Notes: generated by a model from the sequence alone, not told the origin. Positions 1-12,286 are shown, counted from the stretch's first letter. The stretch is DNA of 64,000 nt from Candidatus Terasakiella magnetica (GCF_900093605.1 NZ_FLYE01000045.1:1-64000); one strand, 5' to 3'. Numbers and translations: made by a program.

Positions 1-2709
<2,709 letters not shown>

Positions 2710-2749
2710 GCAATTAGTTACATAGCCCTTTTATAAGGGATGTGGAAAA

Positions 2750-2785
2750 AGGCTCTGAAGTTGTTCAGGGCCTTTTTTTTCTTTT
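2750..2785 (+). terminator. Rho-independent terminator of icd
   Basis: Ten-base stem AGGCTCTGAA / TTCAGGGCCT (one G-T pair) with loop GTTG, followed by a run of T. Confidence 0.9.
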
Positions 2786-2855
2786 AAGGGTTGTATGGCT
2801 GTGTCATCCTCCTATGTTGTATAAGTGTAGAATATACAATTAAAGGAGATATAGC

Positions 2856-3272
2856 GTGAAAGTGAGAGATCGCACGGATTACATCATCATCCATTGTAGC
2901 GCGACCAAGGCGGATATGGATATTGATGCACAAACCATTCGCAACTGGCATGTGAATGAAAACGGCTGGGCTGATATTGGCTATAACTGGGTTATCAAAC
3001 GCGATGGCACGATAGAGCAGGGGCGCGGTGATAATATGATCGGCGCCCATGCCCGGGGCTATAACGATAAGTCCATCGGCATTTGCCTTGTGGGTGGGAT
3101 AGGGGCCAATGGCAAGGCAGAGAGTAATTTCACCTTTGCCCAGTATGAGGCTTTATCCGCTCTTTTAGCGGAAATGAAACAAGCCTATCCGCAAGCAAAA
3201 ATCATTGGTCATTGTGATGTGGCCAATAAGGCTTGTCCTTCGTTTGACGTTAAAGCATTGGTAGGTGCATGA
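2856..3272 (+). CDS. N-acetylmuramoyl-L-alanine amidase (phage-type endolysin, amidase_2 family)
   Basis: A 138-residue single-domain zinc amidase of the T7 lysozyme/PGRP type that cleaves the MurNAc-L-Ala bond of peptidoglycan. The expected zinc ligands are visible: H13 (in IIIHCSAT), H119 (in IIGHCD) and C127 (in KACPSFD), with K125 in the catalytic-lysine position. The start is a GTG at 2856 behind a strong AAAGGAGAT ribosome site. There is no signal peptide, so export would need the holin encoded next. Its stop overlaps the start of the holin gene by four bases, which implies translational coupling. Confidence 0.9.
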   Translation: MKVRDRTDYIIIHCSATKADMDIDAQTIRNWHVNENGWADIGYNWVIKRDGTIEQGRGDNMIGAHARGYNDKSIGICLVGGIGANGKAESNFTFAQYEALSALLAEMKQAYPQAKIIGHCDVANKACPSFDVKALVGA

Positions 3273-3922
3273 TGGTAGCCCCAATTTTCGCAGCAATACC
3301 TGCAATCTTCAGTGTCCTTAAAAGCGGTGCTGAACTGTTTAATATTGGCAAAAAAGTGGTGGAAGAAGTGAAGGGGGAACCTTCAAGCGCAACCACCCCA
3401 CAAGAGCTGGCTGAAGAAGTGGACCAAATGAGCCCCGAGCAGTCAGAAAAGTTCATTGAGCGCATGAAAACGGAGATTGAGGCCTATGAAGCCATCACCA
3501 CTCGCCTCACAGTTCAAGGCGGTAAGATGGATGCAGAAACCCTTAATGCGATCCCGGTTGAAGAACGCGGGCGCATTGCGGTTATGCGTATGACGACACG
3601 GCCTTGGGCGGTGCGTTGGATGGTGATTGCGGTTGTGTTTCCCCCGCTTGCCATTGTCTGTATAAACTCAGGTATTTCGGTTTATAACGTGTTGAATGCG
3701 GCATGGGCACAAACGCCGAATGCCATTGAGCTGATTAAGATGGGTGATATTATTAACGCGCTTTATATGGAAATGGTGCAATGGGCCGCTTTGGTCATTA
3801 TGGCCTATATGGGCGTGCGTGAAATTGGCAAGGCACGCGGGGTCAAAGATGGCGTCAGTGTCTCTGATGTGGCAGGTTCCGTGACCAGCTTTTGGGGTGG
3901 GCTGAGAGGCTTGTTTAAATAA
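3269..3922 (+). CDS. GTA-type three-TM holin family protein
   Basis: A 217-residue membrane protein resembling the holins of gene transfer agents (Holin of 3TMs family). It has an N-terminal hydrophobic/amphipathic stretch at residues 3-18, an acidic soluble middle, the TTRPWAVRWM segment at 109-118 leading into a membrane helix to about 140, and another helix at 168-184. It starts inside the stop of the endolysin (ATGA). Together they form a compact lysis cassette with no capsid, tail or packaging genes nearby. It could be a domesticated phage or GTA remnant, or a trans-acting lysis module for a GTA elsewhere. The family assignment is by recognition of the motif and layout. Confidence 0.75.
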   Translation: MMVAPIFAAIPAIFSVLKSGAELFNIGKKVVEEVKGEPSSATTPQELAEEVDQMSPEQSEKFIERMKTEIEAYEAITTRLTVQGGKMDAETLNAIPVEERGRIAVMRMTTRPWAVRWMVIAVVFPPLAIVCINSGISVYNVLNAAWAQTPNAIELIKMGDIINALYMEMVQWAALVIMAYMGVREIGKARGVKDGVSVSDVAGSVTSFWGGLRGLFK

Positions 3923-3931
3923 TGAGAAAAA

Positions 3932-3963
3932 AGGGCATGCCACGATCTGGTGAGCCATGCCCT
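3932..3963. terminator. Hairpin terminator between convergent genes
   Basis: Stem AGGGCATG / CATGCCCT with a secondary CAC/GTG pairing inside the loop. It lies between the holin gene and the oppositely oriented cytochrome gene and has A-rich and T-rich flanks, so it may serve both directions. Confidence 0.7.
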
Positions 3964-3980
3964 GATTTCTTTATGAGTTG

Positions 3981-4592
3981 TTATCCACCAATTTGCGCCA
4001 GATAGGCCGCAACATCCAAGCGCGATTGCTCATCTTTTAACTTGAAGGTCATCTTGCTTTTAGCCGATGGGCTATCTGTTTCTTTTTTAAGAAAAGCGGT
4101 TGGGTTAGCGATATAAGCAGAAATGGAGTCGGCCGTCCAAGGTGCGCCATAGCTCTGCATGGATTTTGAATATTTAAATCCATCATAGGTACCCGGTACA
4201 CGCCCGATGATGCCAAACAGGTTCGGCCCGACCTTATTTTTTGCCCCGGCTGTAACATTGTGACAGCTTTTACATTTTTTGAAGACTTTTGCCCCGCGCT
4301 TAGCATCACCAATTGAAAGGGTTGAAGCCAGATTAGTCAGGGCCTCTTGTGTTTCTTTTTGGGCGGTTTTGGCAAGTTCCCCTGCCTTATCAACAACACT
4401 TAGGGCATCGCGCTTCATATTTGCGAGGGCTTCCTTTGGTGTCATGTCTTGAGAAGGGCTTGCTTGGGTAGCAGGTTTTTCCACCTGTGTTTGAGGCTGG
4501 GGTTTTTCGGGTTGAGGCTCATCATCATTACAGGCGCCCAAAGTTAGAGCGAGAGAGCTGATTAGAGTAAGGCTGAGGAAAGAGCGCCGCAT
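3981..4592 (-). CDS. Class I cytochrome c, lipoprotein-anchored
   Basis: A 203-residue electron carrier. The N-terminus has a lipoprotein signal with lipobox LGAC (C21), then a Pro/Gln/Glu-rich linker and a helical spacer (residues 50-90) before the c-type domain. Heme attachment is C107-K-S-C110-H111, and M181 in SKMTF is the likely sixth ligand, as in the c2/c550 group. The lipid anchor plus long linker suggests a membrane-tethered periplasmic cytochrome. Asn at the +2 position after the lipidated Cys gives no inner-membrane retention signal. It stands alone. Confidence 0.9.
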   Translation of the reverse strand: MRRSFLSLTLISSLALTLGACNDDEPQPEKPQPQTQVEKPATQASPSQDMTPKEALANMKRDALSVVDKAGELAKTAQKETQEALTNLASTLSIGDAKRGAKVFKKCKSCHNVTAGAKNKVGPNLFGIIGRVPGTYDGFKYSKSMQSYGAPWTADSISAYIANPTAFLKKETDSPSAKSKMTFKLKDEQSRLDVAAYLAQIGG

Positions 4593-4656
4593 GAATTGTC
4601 CTTTTTATTAATATTAGAATTGTTCAATCATGAGGCTATCGGTTTGATTAGGCAAT

Positions 4657-4692
4657 AAAAAAGCCTGCATCGGGAGGGATGCAGGCTTTTTT
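4657..4692. terminator. Bidirectional terminator
   Basis: Fifteen-base perfect stem (4657-4671 with 4678-4692) containing AAGCCTGCATC, with an A-run on one side and a T-run on the other. It closes the liv operon, which reads on the minus strand. Confidence 0.9.
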
Positions 4693-4707
4693 GGATTGAT
4701 CAGATGA

Positions 4708-5469
4708 TCAGATCGCCAGATATTCTTGGCGAAGTTCATCATTATCAAGTACTTCCTGTGCCGTGCCGTCAAAGACGATCTGGCCGGAATCCATGATAAT
4801 AGCACGGTCAGCAAGGTGGAGTGCGGCAATCGCATTTTGTTCCACGATGATCGTTGTGATACCGAGCTTCTTGATATCCTCAAGAGTTTTCTCGATTTCA
4901 TGTACGATAACCGGTGCCAAACCTTCATAAGGCTCATCAAGTAGAAGCAGTTTGATGTCTTTAGCCAAGGCGCGTGCCACAGCCAACATTTGTTGCTCAC
5001 CACCAGACATGGTCACACCGATCTGGTTTTTACGCTCACCCAAACGTGGGAAGAGTTCGTATAAACGCTCGATAGACCAGCCTTTTTTACCTTCGATCTG
5101 TGCCAGCTCAAGGTTTTCCTGAACTGTCAGACCCGGGATGATGCGACGATCTTCAGGGACAAGTGCAAGACCCAGACGTGAAGCCTCAAAAGACTTCATG
5201 TCATGCAAAGGTTCATGGTCGAGCCAAATCTCACCTTTGTGAATTTGTGGGTCATCTGTACGTGCAATGGCACGCAAGGTAGATGTTTTACCCGCACCGT
5301 TACGTCCCAAGAGAGCTACGATTTCACCTTCGTGAATATCGAAGCTAACCCCTTGCACGATATAGCTCTCGCCATAGTATGCGTGAATATCCCAAACCGA
5401 GAAGAAAGCAGGGTCTGAACCTTGCGACTTAACAGGCTTAAGTGTTTTTTGGAACTTAGGATCACTCAT
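4708..5469 (-). CDS. livF: Branched-chain amino acid/amide ABC transporter ATP-binding protein (LivF type)
   Basis: The second ATPase of the HAAT-family uptake system. Visible are Walker A GRNGAGKTS, signature MSGGEQQM and Walker B LLLLDEPYEGLAP, the last typical of LivF. The N-terminal extension of about 20 residues before the ABC core is a little longer than in many relatives. Last gene of the operon, overlapping livG by four bases (ATGA). Confidence 0.92.
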   Translation of the reverse strand: MSDPKFQKTLKPVKSQGSDPAFFSVWDIHAYYGESYIVQGVSFDIHEGEIVALLGRNGAGKTSTLRAIARTDDPQIHKGEIWLDHEPLHDMKSFEASRLGLALVPEDRRIIPGLTVQENLELAQIEGKKGWSIERLYELFPRLGERKNQIGVTMSGGEQQMLAVARALAKDIKLLLLDEPYEGLAPVIVHEIEKTLEDIKKLGITTIIVEQNAIAALHLADRAIIMDSGQIVFDGTAQEVLDNDELRQEYLAI

Positions 5470-6239
5470 AGATGTGCGCCCCCTAGGTAAGCTTCTTGTA
5501 CGCGGGCATCACCCTTCATTTCGTTAGGTGTACCTTCAGCGATAATATGACCGCGTGCCAGTACACTCACACGTGTCGCCAATGAGAATACAACATGCAT
5601 GTCGTGCTCAATGATGACTTTGGTGATGTTACGTGTTTCGCCAATCTTCTTGAGAAGATCAATTGTATTGTTGGTATCGGCACGTGCCATACCGGCTGTT
5701 GGCTCATCCAAAAGCAGAAGCTTTGGTTCCTGTGCCAAACACATAGCCAGCTCAAGACGACGCTTATCACCACGAGACAGGGAACCTGAATGGACATCGC
5801 GCTTATCAATAAGCCCCATGTCCGTCAGAATTTCTTCTGCATGGTCGATAACTTCACCACGAGACAGCACGCCGCCCCATGAGTTGAGCTTGTAAGACCC
5901 ATCAAGGTGCGCCATTACCGGGATCATGGCGTTTTCAAAGATCGTTAGTTCTTCAAAAACTTCCGGTGTCTGGAATACACGTGAAATACCTTTTTGGTTA
6001 ATTTCATGAGGTGCAACACCAGACAGGTTTTCAGGCTTGCCCTGACCAAAGTAGGTTACCGTTCCCGTATCCGGGATCAAGCGACCGACAAGGCAGTTCA
6101 GGAATGTTGATTTACCTGCACCGTTTGGACCGATAATCGCGTGAACGGAACCTTCTTCAATGGAGATGTTGACATCATCCAAGGCCTTCAGGCCGGAGAA
6201 GTTTTTGTTGACGCCTTCAACTGTAAGAATTGATGACAT
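5466..6239 (-). CDS. livG: Branched-chain amino acid/amide ABC transporter ATP-binding protein (LivG type)
   Basis: First ATPase of the transporter. It has Walker A GPNGAGKST, signature LSRGDKRRLELAM and Walker B LLLLDEPTAGM, the last being the LivG form. The stop of livM and the start of livG share one base (TAATG), and livG overlaps livF by four, so the three downstream genes are tightly coupled. Confidence 0.92.
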   Translation of the reverse strand: MSSILTVEGVNKNFSGLKALDDVNISIEEGSVHAIIGPNGAGKSTFLNCLVGRLIPDTGTVTYFGQGKPENLSGVAPHEINQKGISRVFQTPEVFEELTIFENAMIPVMAHLDGSYKLNSWGGVLSRGEVIDHAEEILTDMGLIDKRDVHSGSLSRGDKRRLELAMCLAQEPKLLLLDEPTAGMARADTNNTIDLLKKIGETRNITKVIIEHDMHVVFSLATRVSVLARGHIIAEGTPNEMKGDARVQEAYLGGAHL

Positions 6240-7348
6240 TATTTAGCTCCTCCCGTAGCGGTTTCTTCTTTCTTAGAGAATTTCTCTTTAAGAAGACGGA
6301 AGCCTTCCATTGCACCACCTGGCAAGAAGATCACGACAAGCATGAACAATGCGCCAAGCGTTAAGTGCCAACCTTTACCAACGAAGAGACCCGCAAACGG
6401 AACCCAGATGCCTTGGATAAAGTCTGGCAAGAAGCCAAAGACTTGGTTCAAGACGGCATCGTTAAAGGCAGAGAAGATGTTCTCGAAGTATTTAATGGTT
6501 ACAGCACCGATGAATGGACCAAGTAGCGTACCAACACCACCAAGAATAGTCATCAGTACAACCTCACCAGAGGCCGTCCATTGCATACGCTCAGCACCGG
6601 CTAATGGATCGATGATGACCATCAAAGCACCAGCAAGACCTGCATACATACCAGAGATAACAAAGGCAGAAAGAAGGTAAGGCTTAGTATTCAAGCCTGT
6701 GTATTTCATACGGTTCTGGTTGGACTTAACCGCCAGAAGCATCAAGCCGAAGCTTGAACGGTACAAACGTACAGAGATATAGAAACCAACGATCAGAATA
6801 ATAGCACAGAAGTAGAAGCCATTATAACCGCCAAGACCCATACCAAACAGATCAGGAAGTGGCAACGCCCCGCCTGCTTCTGATGCACTACCAAAGATAC
6901 GTGGATCATCAGCAGCCAGTGTCAAACCAGTCTCACCCATTGTGACAGGTGTCAAAACGGAATAAGCCAGATTGTAACACATTTGCGCGAACGCAAGTGT
7001 CAGAATGGAGAAGTAAATCCCTGAGCGACGAAGGGCAACAAAGCCAATTGCCGCGGCAAACAGACCTGCAGTTAAAGTTGAGAAAATGATCGCTGGAATA
7101 GCGTTCATAGACAGCAGCTTGAAAGACCACATGGCTGTGTAAGACCCGATACCCAAGAAGGCAGCGTGACCAAACGACAGATAGCCGGTAAAGCCGAATA
7201 GGATGTTAAAACCAATGGCAAACAGGCCAAAGATTGCGAATTTTTGCAGCAAGTCAGGATAACCTGCACCAATGAGACCGCCCCAAAGTGGCATTGTTAA
7301 AATAACAAGCGCAAAAATGATGATGAGAATATTATCTTTCATTGTCAT
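6239..7348 (-). CDS. livM: Branched-chain amino acid/amide ABC transporter permease (LivM type)
   Basis: A 369-residue inner-membrane permease with many hydrophobic segments. The conserved [16 protein letters not shown] motif (about residues 54-69) and a cytoplasmic loop near [10 protein letters not shown] followed by [15 protein letters not shown] are typical of LivM. The C-terminal tail is charged. The initial MTMK offers two ATG starts; the first is used here. It follows livH by four bases. Confidence 0.92.
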   Translation of the reverse strand: MTMKDNILIIIFALVILTMPLWGGLIGAGYPDLLQKFAIFGLFAIGFNILFGFTGYLSFGHAAFLGIGSYTAMWSFKLLSMNAIPAIIFSTLTAGLFAAAIGFVALRRSGIYFSILTLAFAQMCYNLAYSVLTPVTMGETGLTLAADDPRIFGSASEAGGALPLPDLFGMGLGGYNGFYFCAIILIVGFYISVRLYRSSFGLMLLAVKSNQNRMKYTGLNTKPYLLSAFVISGMYAGLAGALMVIIDPLAGAERMQWTASGEVVLMTILGGVGTLLGPFIGAVTIKYFENIFSAFNDAVLNQVFGFLPDFIQGIWVPFAGLFVGKGWHLTLGALFMLVVIFLPGGAMEGFRLLKEKFSKKEETATGGAK

Positions 7349-7352
7349 GTCA

Positions 7353-8369
7353 TTAGTCCTCCATCACACCTTCGCGGCCCATGAGACCACGTGGACGCAC
7401 CAAAAGGATGACCACGGCAACAAGGTAAATAATAATTTGGTCAATACCTGGCAGGATGGCTTTTACTTCGGTCATGGATGCAAAAGACTGCAAAATACCG
7501 AGGAGGAAACCAGCCGCAACAGCACCCGGCAAAGAGCCCATGCCGCCAACTACAACCACAACGAAGGAAAGAACAAGGAATTCCATACCAATGTGATAAT
7601 CCGGAGGCAAGACAGGTGTGTACATCACACCAGCAAGACCGGTTACAACGGCAGCCAAACCAAAGACGGTGGTAAACTTCTTATCGATATCAATACCGAT
7701 CAGACCAACCGTTTCGCGATCTGCCATACCTGCACGAACGACCATACCAAAGGTGGTCAGCTGCAAGAAGGCAAACACCGCGCCAATGACAGCAAAGGCG
7801 AACATGAAGTAAATCAGACGCCACCATGGATACACAATTGCATCAGACATGCCAAACCAAGAACCAATATGGGCAGAACCTGAAACGATATCAGGGGCCG
7901 GTGTTGGGATTGGGTTTGCACCAAAGTAAGCTTTTACCAATTCTTGTAAAACGATCGCGAGACCAAATGTCACAAGAATCTGTTCGGCGTGAGTACGCTT
8001 ATAGAAACGTTGAATAAGGCCACGTTCCATCACATAGCCAAATAAAAGCATGATCGGGATGGCCATGATAATGGCAAGGGGAACGGTATAATCGATCAGG
8101 GCTCTACCTGTATCACCGAACCAAACTTCCAAATAAGGGACTTCTTTATAGGCCTCAAAGAAGGTGACGCTTTCGTCGCGGACTTTCTGTTATATGGTCA
8201 GTAGTTTCTGCAGGGAAACCGCGCAGAAAGAACCGATCATGAAGGTCGCGCCGTGGGCGAAGTTAACAACGCCGAGCGTACCGAAGATCAGGGTCAGGCC
8301 AAGTGCGATCAACGCATAGGCACCACCTTTATCCAGACCGTTGAGAAGTTGTAAGAAAACAGCTTCCAT
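7353..8369 (-). pseudogene. livH: livH permease gene interrupted by an in-frame TAA
   Basis: LivH-type permease read in one continuous frame except for a TAA at 8190-8192. The first 59 codons (from ATG at 8369) give MEAVFLQLLNGLDKGGAYAL and the GVVNFAHG motif, then stop. The same frame continues after the stop with 31 sense codons before the TTG at 8130-8132, and then a complete remainder including ILVTFGLAIVLQE and VGGMGSLPGAV. There is no frameshift. The stop falls in the variable loop between the first and second membrane regions. It could be a recent nonsense mutation, a base-call error, or a split gene restarting at the TTG. Without LivH the transporter should fail, yet livM, livG and livF look intact, which favours a very recent event or an error. 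Confidence 0.8.
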
Positions 8370-8413
8370 AGCTCTCAATTCCAAAAAAATTGGGACAAAA
8401 AATGAGTTAAAAA

Positions 8414-8445
8414 ATGGTCGCTCTCTGTAGAAAGAGAGCGACCAT
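8414..8445 (-). terminator. Attenuating hairpin between livK and livH
   Basis: Thirteen-base perfect stem ATGGTCGCTCTCT / AGAGAGCGACCAT with a six-base loop, followed on the minus strand by six T. It sits in the 89-base gap after the binding-protein gene. In such operons this placement usually raises binding-protein output over the membrane parts. Confidence 0.85.
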
Positions 8446-8473
8446 TGATAGGCAGTCGCTTAATTACGCGTGC

Positions 8474-9811
8474 TTATACTTTGTATGGGCCGAGTTCGCC
8501 GCCAAAGATTTTTGCATCGTAAGTAAGTACTTCTCTTGGAACTTCTTTAACAATTTCAAGAAGGTCAAACTGAGAAGATGGGTTTTGGTTACCCTGTACA
8601 ACCAGCGCGCTCTTGAAGCACTGGTGATCTTCGCCACGATAAAGTGTTGGGCCGTTACCCATGCCATCAAACTCAAAGTCTTCAAGAGATTTGATAACTT
8701 CTGGTGGGTAGAATGTGCCAGCCATTTCACAAGCGTTAGCATAAAGCAAAGTCTGACAGTAACAAGTGTGAGCCGCCTGTGATGGTGGGAAGCCGTACTC
8801 TTGACCGAAGGACTTAACGAATGCTTGCGAACCAGCATCCTGCAAAGACCAGTTCCAACCCGTAGAACCGATGATGCCTTTAATGTTGTCGCCAGCACCT
8901 TGTGCCATCAAACGAGAGAACAACGGAACGATGATTTCGAACTGTTTGCCGTTCACTTGCTTGTCACGAAGACCGAACTGGATGGCCTGTGTCAAAGAGT
9001 TGATCATATCTTTACCATAGTGGTTCAGGATCAACACGTCAGCGCCAGAGTTCAGAACTGGAGTGATGTACTGAGAGAAGTCACCGGCACCTACAGGTGT
9101 TTTAACAGTGTTTACTGTTGTCCAGCCAAGACCTTCAGTTGTGTTTTTGATAGATTCCTCTTGAGTCCAGCCCCAAGTGTAATCTGCAGTCAGGTGATAA
9201 GCGCGACGCTCAGTACCCATTTTTTCTTTAAGTACTGGGCCTAGTGCAACACCAGACATGTAAGCATTGAAGAAGTGACGGAAACCGTAACGCTTCTTAT
9301 CTTTACCAGTTGTATCGTTAGAGTGTGTCAGACCAGCCATGAAGATCACGCCAGCTTCTTGACACAAGTTTTGTACAGCGATTGCTACACCAGAAGATGA
9401 ACCACCAGTGATCATCAATGCGCCGTCTTTTTCGATCATACGCTTCGCAGAAGAACGCGCCGCATCTGATTTAGTTTGTGTATCACCTGTAGTGTACTCA
9501 ACTTTTTTACCAAGAACGCCATTACCTTTCAAAGAAAGTGGCTTCATTGTGTTGAGCATACCGCCGTCGCCTTCACCATTAAGGTGTTTAACGGCAAGTT
9601 TGTAAGCGCGAAGTTCGTCAGCACCCTCATCGGCATAGGCACCAGTTTGTGGAACGTTAAAGCCCAACTTCACTGATTTGTTTGAGCCAGGGTTGTTTAC
9701 GAAGTCAGCACCCCAAGCATTACGAGTGAAGAAAGAAGGAGCGGCTACACCTGCTGCTGCAACGGCTGTACCCTTCATAAACGAACGACGATTTACTTTC
9801 ATATCTACCAA
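8474..9811 (-). CDS. livK: ABC transporter substrate-binding protein (LivK/HAAT type), Tat-exported
   Basis: A 445-residue periplasmic binding protein, first gene of the transporter operon. The N-terminus carries a twin-arginine signal (NRRSFMKG, residues 7-14) followed by an Ala-rich hydrophobic core and cleavage near NAWGA. The mature part has the family-typical VKLGFNVPQTGAYADEG start and the GGSSSGVAIAVQNL ligand-site segment. Tat export is usual for this larger class. The ligand cannot be told from sequence; branched-chain amino acids, amides or urea-like compounds are all possible. MKVNRRSF, three codons inside, is an alternative start. Confidence 0.9.
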   Translation of the reverse strand: MVDMKVNRRSFMKGTAVAAAGVAAPSFFTRNAWGADFVNNPGSNKSVKLGFNVPQTGAYADEGADELRAYKLAVKHLNGEGDGGMLNTMKPLSLKGNGVLGKKVEYTTGDTQTKSDAARSSAKRMIEKDGALMITGGSSSGVAIAVQNLCQEAGVIFMAGLTHSNDTTGKDKKRYGFRHFFNAYMSGVALGPVLKEKMGTERRAYHLTADYTWGWTQEESIKNTTEGLGWTTVNTVKTPVGAGDFSQYITPVLNSGADVLILNHYGKDMINSLTQAIQFGLRDKQVNGKQFEIIVPLFSRLMAQGAGDNIKGIIGSTGWNWSLQDAGSQAFVKSFGQEYGFPPSQAAHTCYCQTLLYANACEMAGTFYPPEVIKSLEDFEFDGMGNGPTLYRGEDHQCFKSALVVQGNQNPSSQFDLLEIVKEVPREVLTYDAKIFGGELGPYKV

Positions 9812-10068
9812 AGTCTTACTCCCTGTTTGGTTGACATTTAAAAAATGAGATTTTCGAGCTTGTTTTAATTTTAGTCGTTAATCCCAGAACAAAATGACCT
9901 TACGGCATATTTATTGTTGTCATCAAGTGTTACCTGTAATTTTCGCAAAGCTCAATAAGCCTTTGACGTAATGTTATTTTTTTGTCAATTTTCTTGGAAT
10001 GTTACTTGTTAAGTTGTAAATTATTGACATTGCACTGCGAAAACAAAAGCTGACTATGGAGACAGAAA
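9812..10068. promoter_or_regulatory. Divergent promoter region between livK and the ScfR-like regulator
   Basis: 257 bases of AT-rich DNA serving the liv operon on the minus strand and the regulator on the plus strand. A TTGACA-like box (ATTGACATT, about 10022-10030) is a candidate -35 for the regulator, whose ATG follows a GGAGACA ribosome site. The back-to-back arrangement makes regulation of the transporter by the neighbouring protein plausible but unproven. Confidence 0.45.
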
Positions 10069-11640
10069 ATGCCCCGTGCGCCCATTGGTTTGAAGATCAA
10101 AAAGCAACGAAAGTCTATTGGTGTAACCCAAGCGCAGTTAGCAGAACGGTTGGGGATTTCGCCCTCCTACTTAAATCTAATTGAAAATAATAAAAGGGCC
10201 ATTGGCGGCAAGTTGTTGCAGCGCATCTCAAGTGAGCTCGGTATGGAGATCGGTGCGCTTGATGGGGAAAGTGATCGTCGCTTGATCATGGAACTTCATG
10301 AGCTGACAACTGACCCTTTGTTCCAAAATATGGATTTGACCCATGAAACGGCCCCGAATCTGGTTGGGCAGCATCCCAGATGGGCGCGTGCGCTAAAAAC
10401 GCTCTATCGTACTTATCTGGATCAGGCTCAGACCATTAATGCTTTATCTGACCGTCTTAATTATGCGCCTTATATTGATGAAGCGGTTTTTCGTATGTTG
10501 ACCAATGCCACGGCAATTCAGTCTTCGTCTGAGATTCTGGGGAGTTCCTCTGGCATGAGCGATACGGATAAAGAGCGTTTTCTTTCTATTTTATCAGAAG
10601 AAAGCCAGAAACTATCCAGTGTGGCAGAAGGCTTAAGTGGCTTTATGGATAATGCCAAGGTTCAGACCCGCTCGCTCACACCTGCTGAAGAAGTTGATGA
10701 TTTCATTATGGAGCATGGTGGGTATTTTGATGAGTTGGAAAATGCCGCCCATGATTTGGTGAAAGAGGCCGATATTCATGCAGGTGATACGGAAAGCCGC
10801 TTGCAGGATTTCCTTGCCAAGAAATTTGATGTCCATGTTCAGTTTGCCCAAGAAGGGCGCTTGGGCCAAACCGGAAAGTTTCATCAATGTAGTTATAATC
10901 AGATTACACGGACCCTTGAGGTGCCCAACTATGCTTCTTCCCAGACACGGCGTTATGAAATGGCCTGCCTGCTTGTGGAGCTCTCTTTTTCCAGTGTGAT
11001 CTCAGATGAGATTAAAAAGTCTAATATGTTGATTTCACCCGTGGCACAGGAATGGGCCGCAAGTGAGCTCATTGCTTATATGGCACGCGCGCTTTTGATG
11101 CCTTATGACGAATTTTTTGAAGATGCGGTGCGCCAACGTTATGATGTGGATGTGCTATCGCGCAAATATACGGTGAGCTTCCAACAAGCCGCCAGCCGTT
11201 TGGCGAGTTTGCGCAAAAATGGCTCTCAAGGCATTCCCTTTGCCTTGATGCATACCAATCCGGCAGGTCATATTTTAAAACGCTTAACCTTACCGCGCCT
11301 GCCCATTCCGCGCCATGGCAGTGCGTGCCCCATTTGGGATATTTATAGCTCATTTCAAACGCCCGGGCGTATTGTGCGCCAGTTGGCTGTTTTCCCAAAT
11401 AAGGAGCGTTTCTTGTTTTTTGCCAAGGCTGAGACCATTGATCATACTGGTTTTTCACAGCCGCGCGTTTTAAAGGCGACCATGCTGGCGTGCGATGCCA
11501 GCCATGCAGAACAGACGGTTTATGCGGAGGGGCTGGATATGAATGCAGACAATCTTATTACGAAGGTGGGGCTAAATTGTCGCCTGTGTAGCTGGGGAGA
11601 TTGCGCACACCGTGAAGAAGACCCAATTTTGTCACAATAG
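10069..11640 (+). CDS. XRE/ScfR-type transcriptional regulator (short-chain fatty acyl-CoA responsive family)
   Basis: A 523-residue regulator. Residues 6-62 form an XRE helix-turn-helix (TQAQLAERLGISPSYLNLIENNKR). The central region has the ImmA/IrrE-like fold typical of the family, and the C-terminal DUF2083/ScfR domain ends in a Cys-rich CRLCSWGDCAHREEDP segment. Characterised relatives (RamB, PrpR, ScfR) control acetate, propionate and related acyl-CoA metabolism. Its divergent placement against livK suggests it may also control that transporter, which is inference. Confidence 0.88.
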   Translation: MPRAPIGLKIKKQRKSIGVTQAQLAERLGISPSYLNLIENNKRAIGGKLLQRISSELGMEIGALDGESDRRLIMELHELTTDPLFQNMDLTHETAPNLVGQHPRWARALKTLYRTYLDQAQTINALSDRLNYAPYIDEAVFRMLTNATAIQSSSEILGSSSGMSDTDKERFLSILSEESQKLSSVAEGLSGFMDNAKVQTRSLTPAEEVDDFIMEHGGYFDELENAAHDLVKEADIHAGDTESRLQDFLAKKFDVHVQFAQEGRLGQTGKFHQCSYNQITRTLEVPNYASSQTRRYEMACLLVELSFSSVISDEIKKSNMLISPVAQEWAASELIAYMARALLMPYDEFFEDAVRQRYDVDVLSRKYTVSFQQAASRLASLRKNGSQGIPFALMHTNPAGHILKRLTLPRLPIPRHGSACPIWDIYSSFQTPGRIVRQLAVFPNKERFLFFAKAETIDHTGFSQPRVLKATMLACDASHAEQTVYAEGLDMNADNLITKVGLNCRLCSWGDCAHREEDPILSQ

Positions 11641-11731
11641 ATATGTATGATTTGACTTACCTCACGTGAAAAATGTTTCAGAGTATGTTATAGAAGGGCC
11701 ATGACCCTTTCGGTTTATTTAAGAGGATAAA

Positions 11732-12286
11732 ATGAAAACGATTATTGCCGGTTCCCGTCAGATTGAAGATAAAGATGCATTGGCGCAAACCATCGCTGAC
11801 TCCGGTTTTGAAATTTCGGAAGTTGTTTCCGGTACATGCCGCGGTGTGGATGTGATGGGTGAAGACTGGGGGCGCGACCATGACGTTCCTGTTAAGCCTT
11901 TTCCGGCTGATTGGCTCACACATGGGCGTTTGGCTGGTGAGTTGCGCAACCGCAATATGGCCAATTATGCAGACCAGTTGATTTTGCTCTGGGATGGTAA
12001 AAGCCCCGGCGCAAGCTGCATGTTACGTGAAGCCAATAAGGCAGGCATCAAAGTTCATACCCAGATTTATGGTGTGGACATGGGTGATTTGCAGGAGCTT
12101 GAGCGCAGCATCGTTGATTATATGAATGCTGGCAAAGGCCGCATCGTGTATGAGCACGGTCACTGGAGCTGGGAAGAAGCCGATGAGGATGCCCCAAACC
12201 TGTGTGATGAAGCCATTTCAGAGCTCATCCGTGAAGGCGTGATGGAAGAACAGCAGCTGACTGTTTTGAAATTCTGCGCTGAATAA
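11732..12286 (+). CDS. SLOG-superfamily protein, DUF2493/YspA-like
   Basis: A 184-residue protein whose first 120 residues carry the DprA/LOG-like Rossmann signature of DUF2493: MKTIIAGSRQI, VVSGTCRGVDVMGEDW, FPADWLTHGRLAGELRN and ILLWDGKSPGASCMLREA. Such proteins are thought to bind nucleotides or their derivatives, but no reaction is established. The C-terminal 60 residues are acidic and not recognised. A short stem AAGGG/CCCTT lies upstream at about 11693-11707, and an AAGAGGA ribosome site precedes the ATG. Confidence 0.8.
   Translation: MKTIIAGSRQIEDKDALAQTIADSGFEISEVVSGTCRGVDVMGEDWGRDHDVPVKPFPADWLTHGRLAGELRNRNMANYADQLILLWDGKSPGASCMLREANKAGIKVHTQIYGVDMGDLQELERSIVDYMNAGKGRIVYEHGHWSWEEADEDAPNLCDEAISELIREGVMEEQQLTVLKFCAE

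Noticed and set aside
8190-8192. Programmed readthrough or special amino acid at the livH TAA
   Set aside because: TAA is not used for selenocysteine or pyrrolysine, and no stimulatory structure is evident; mutation or sequence error is simpler.
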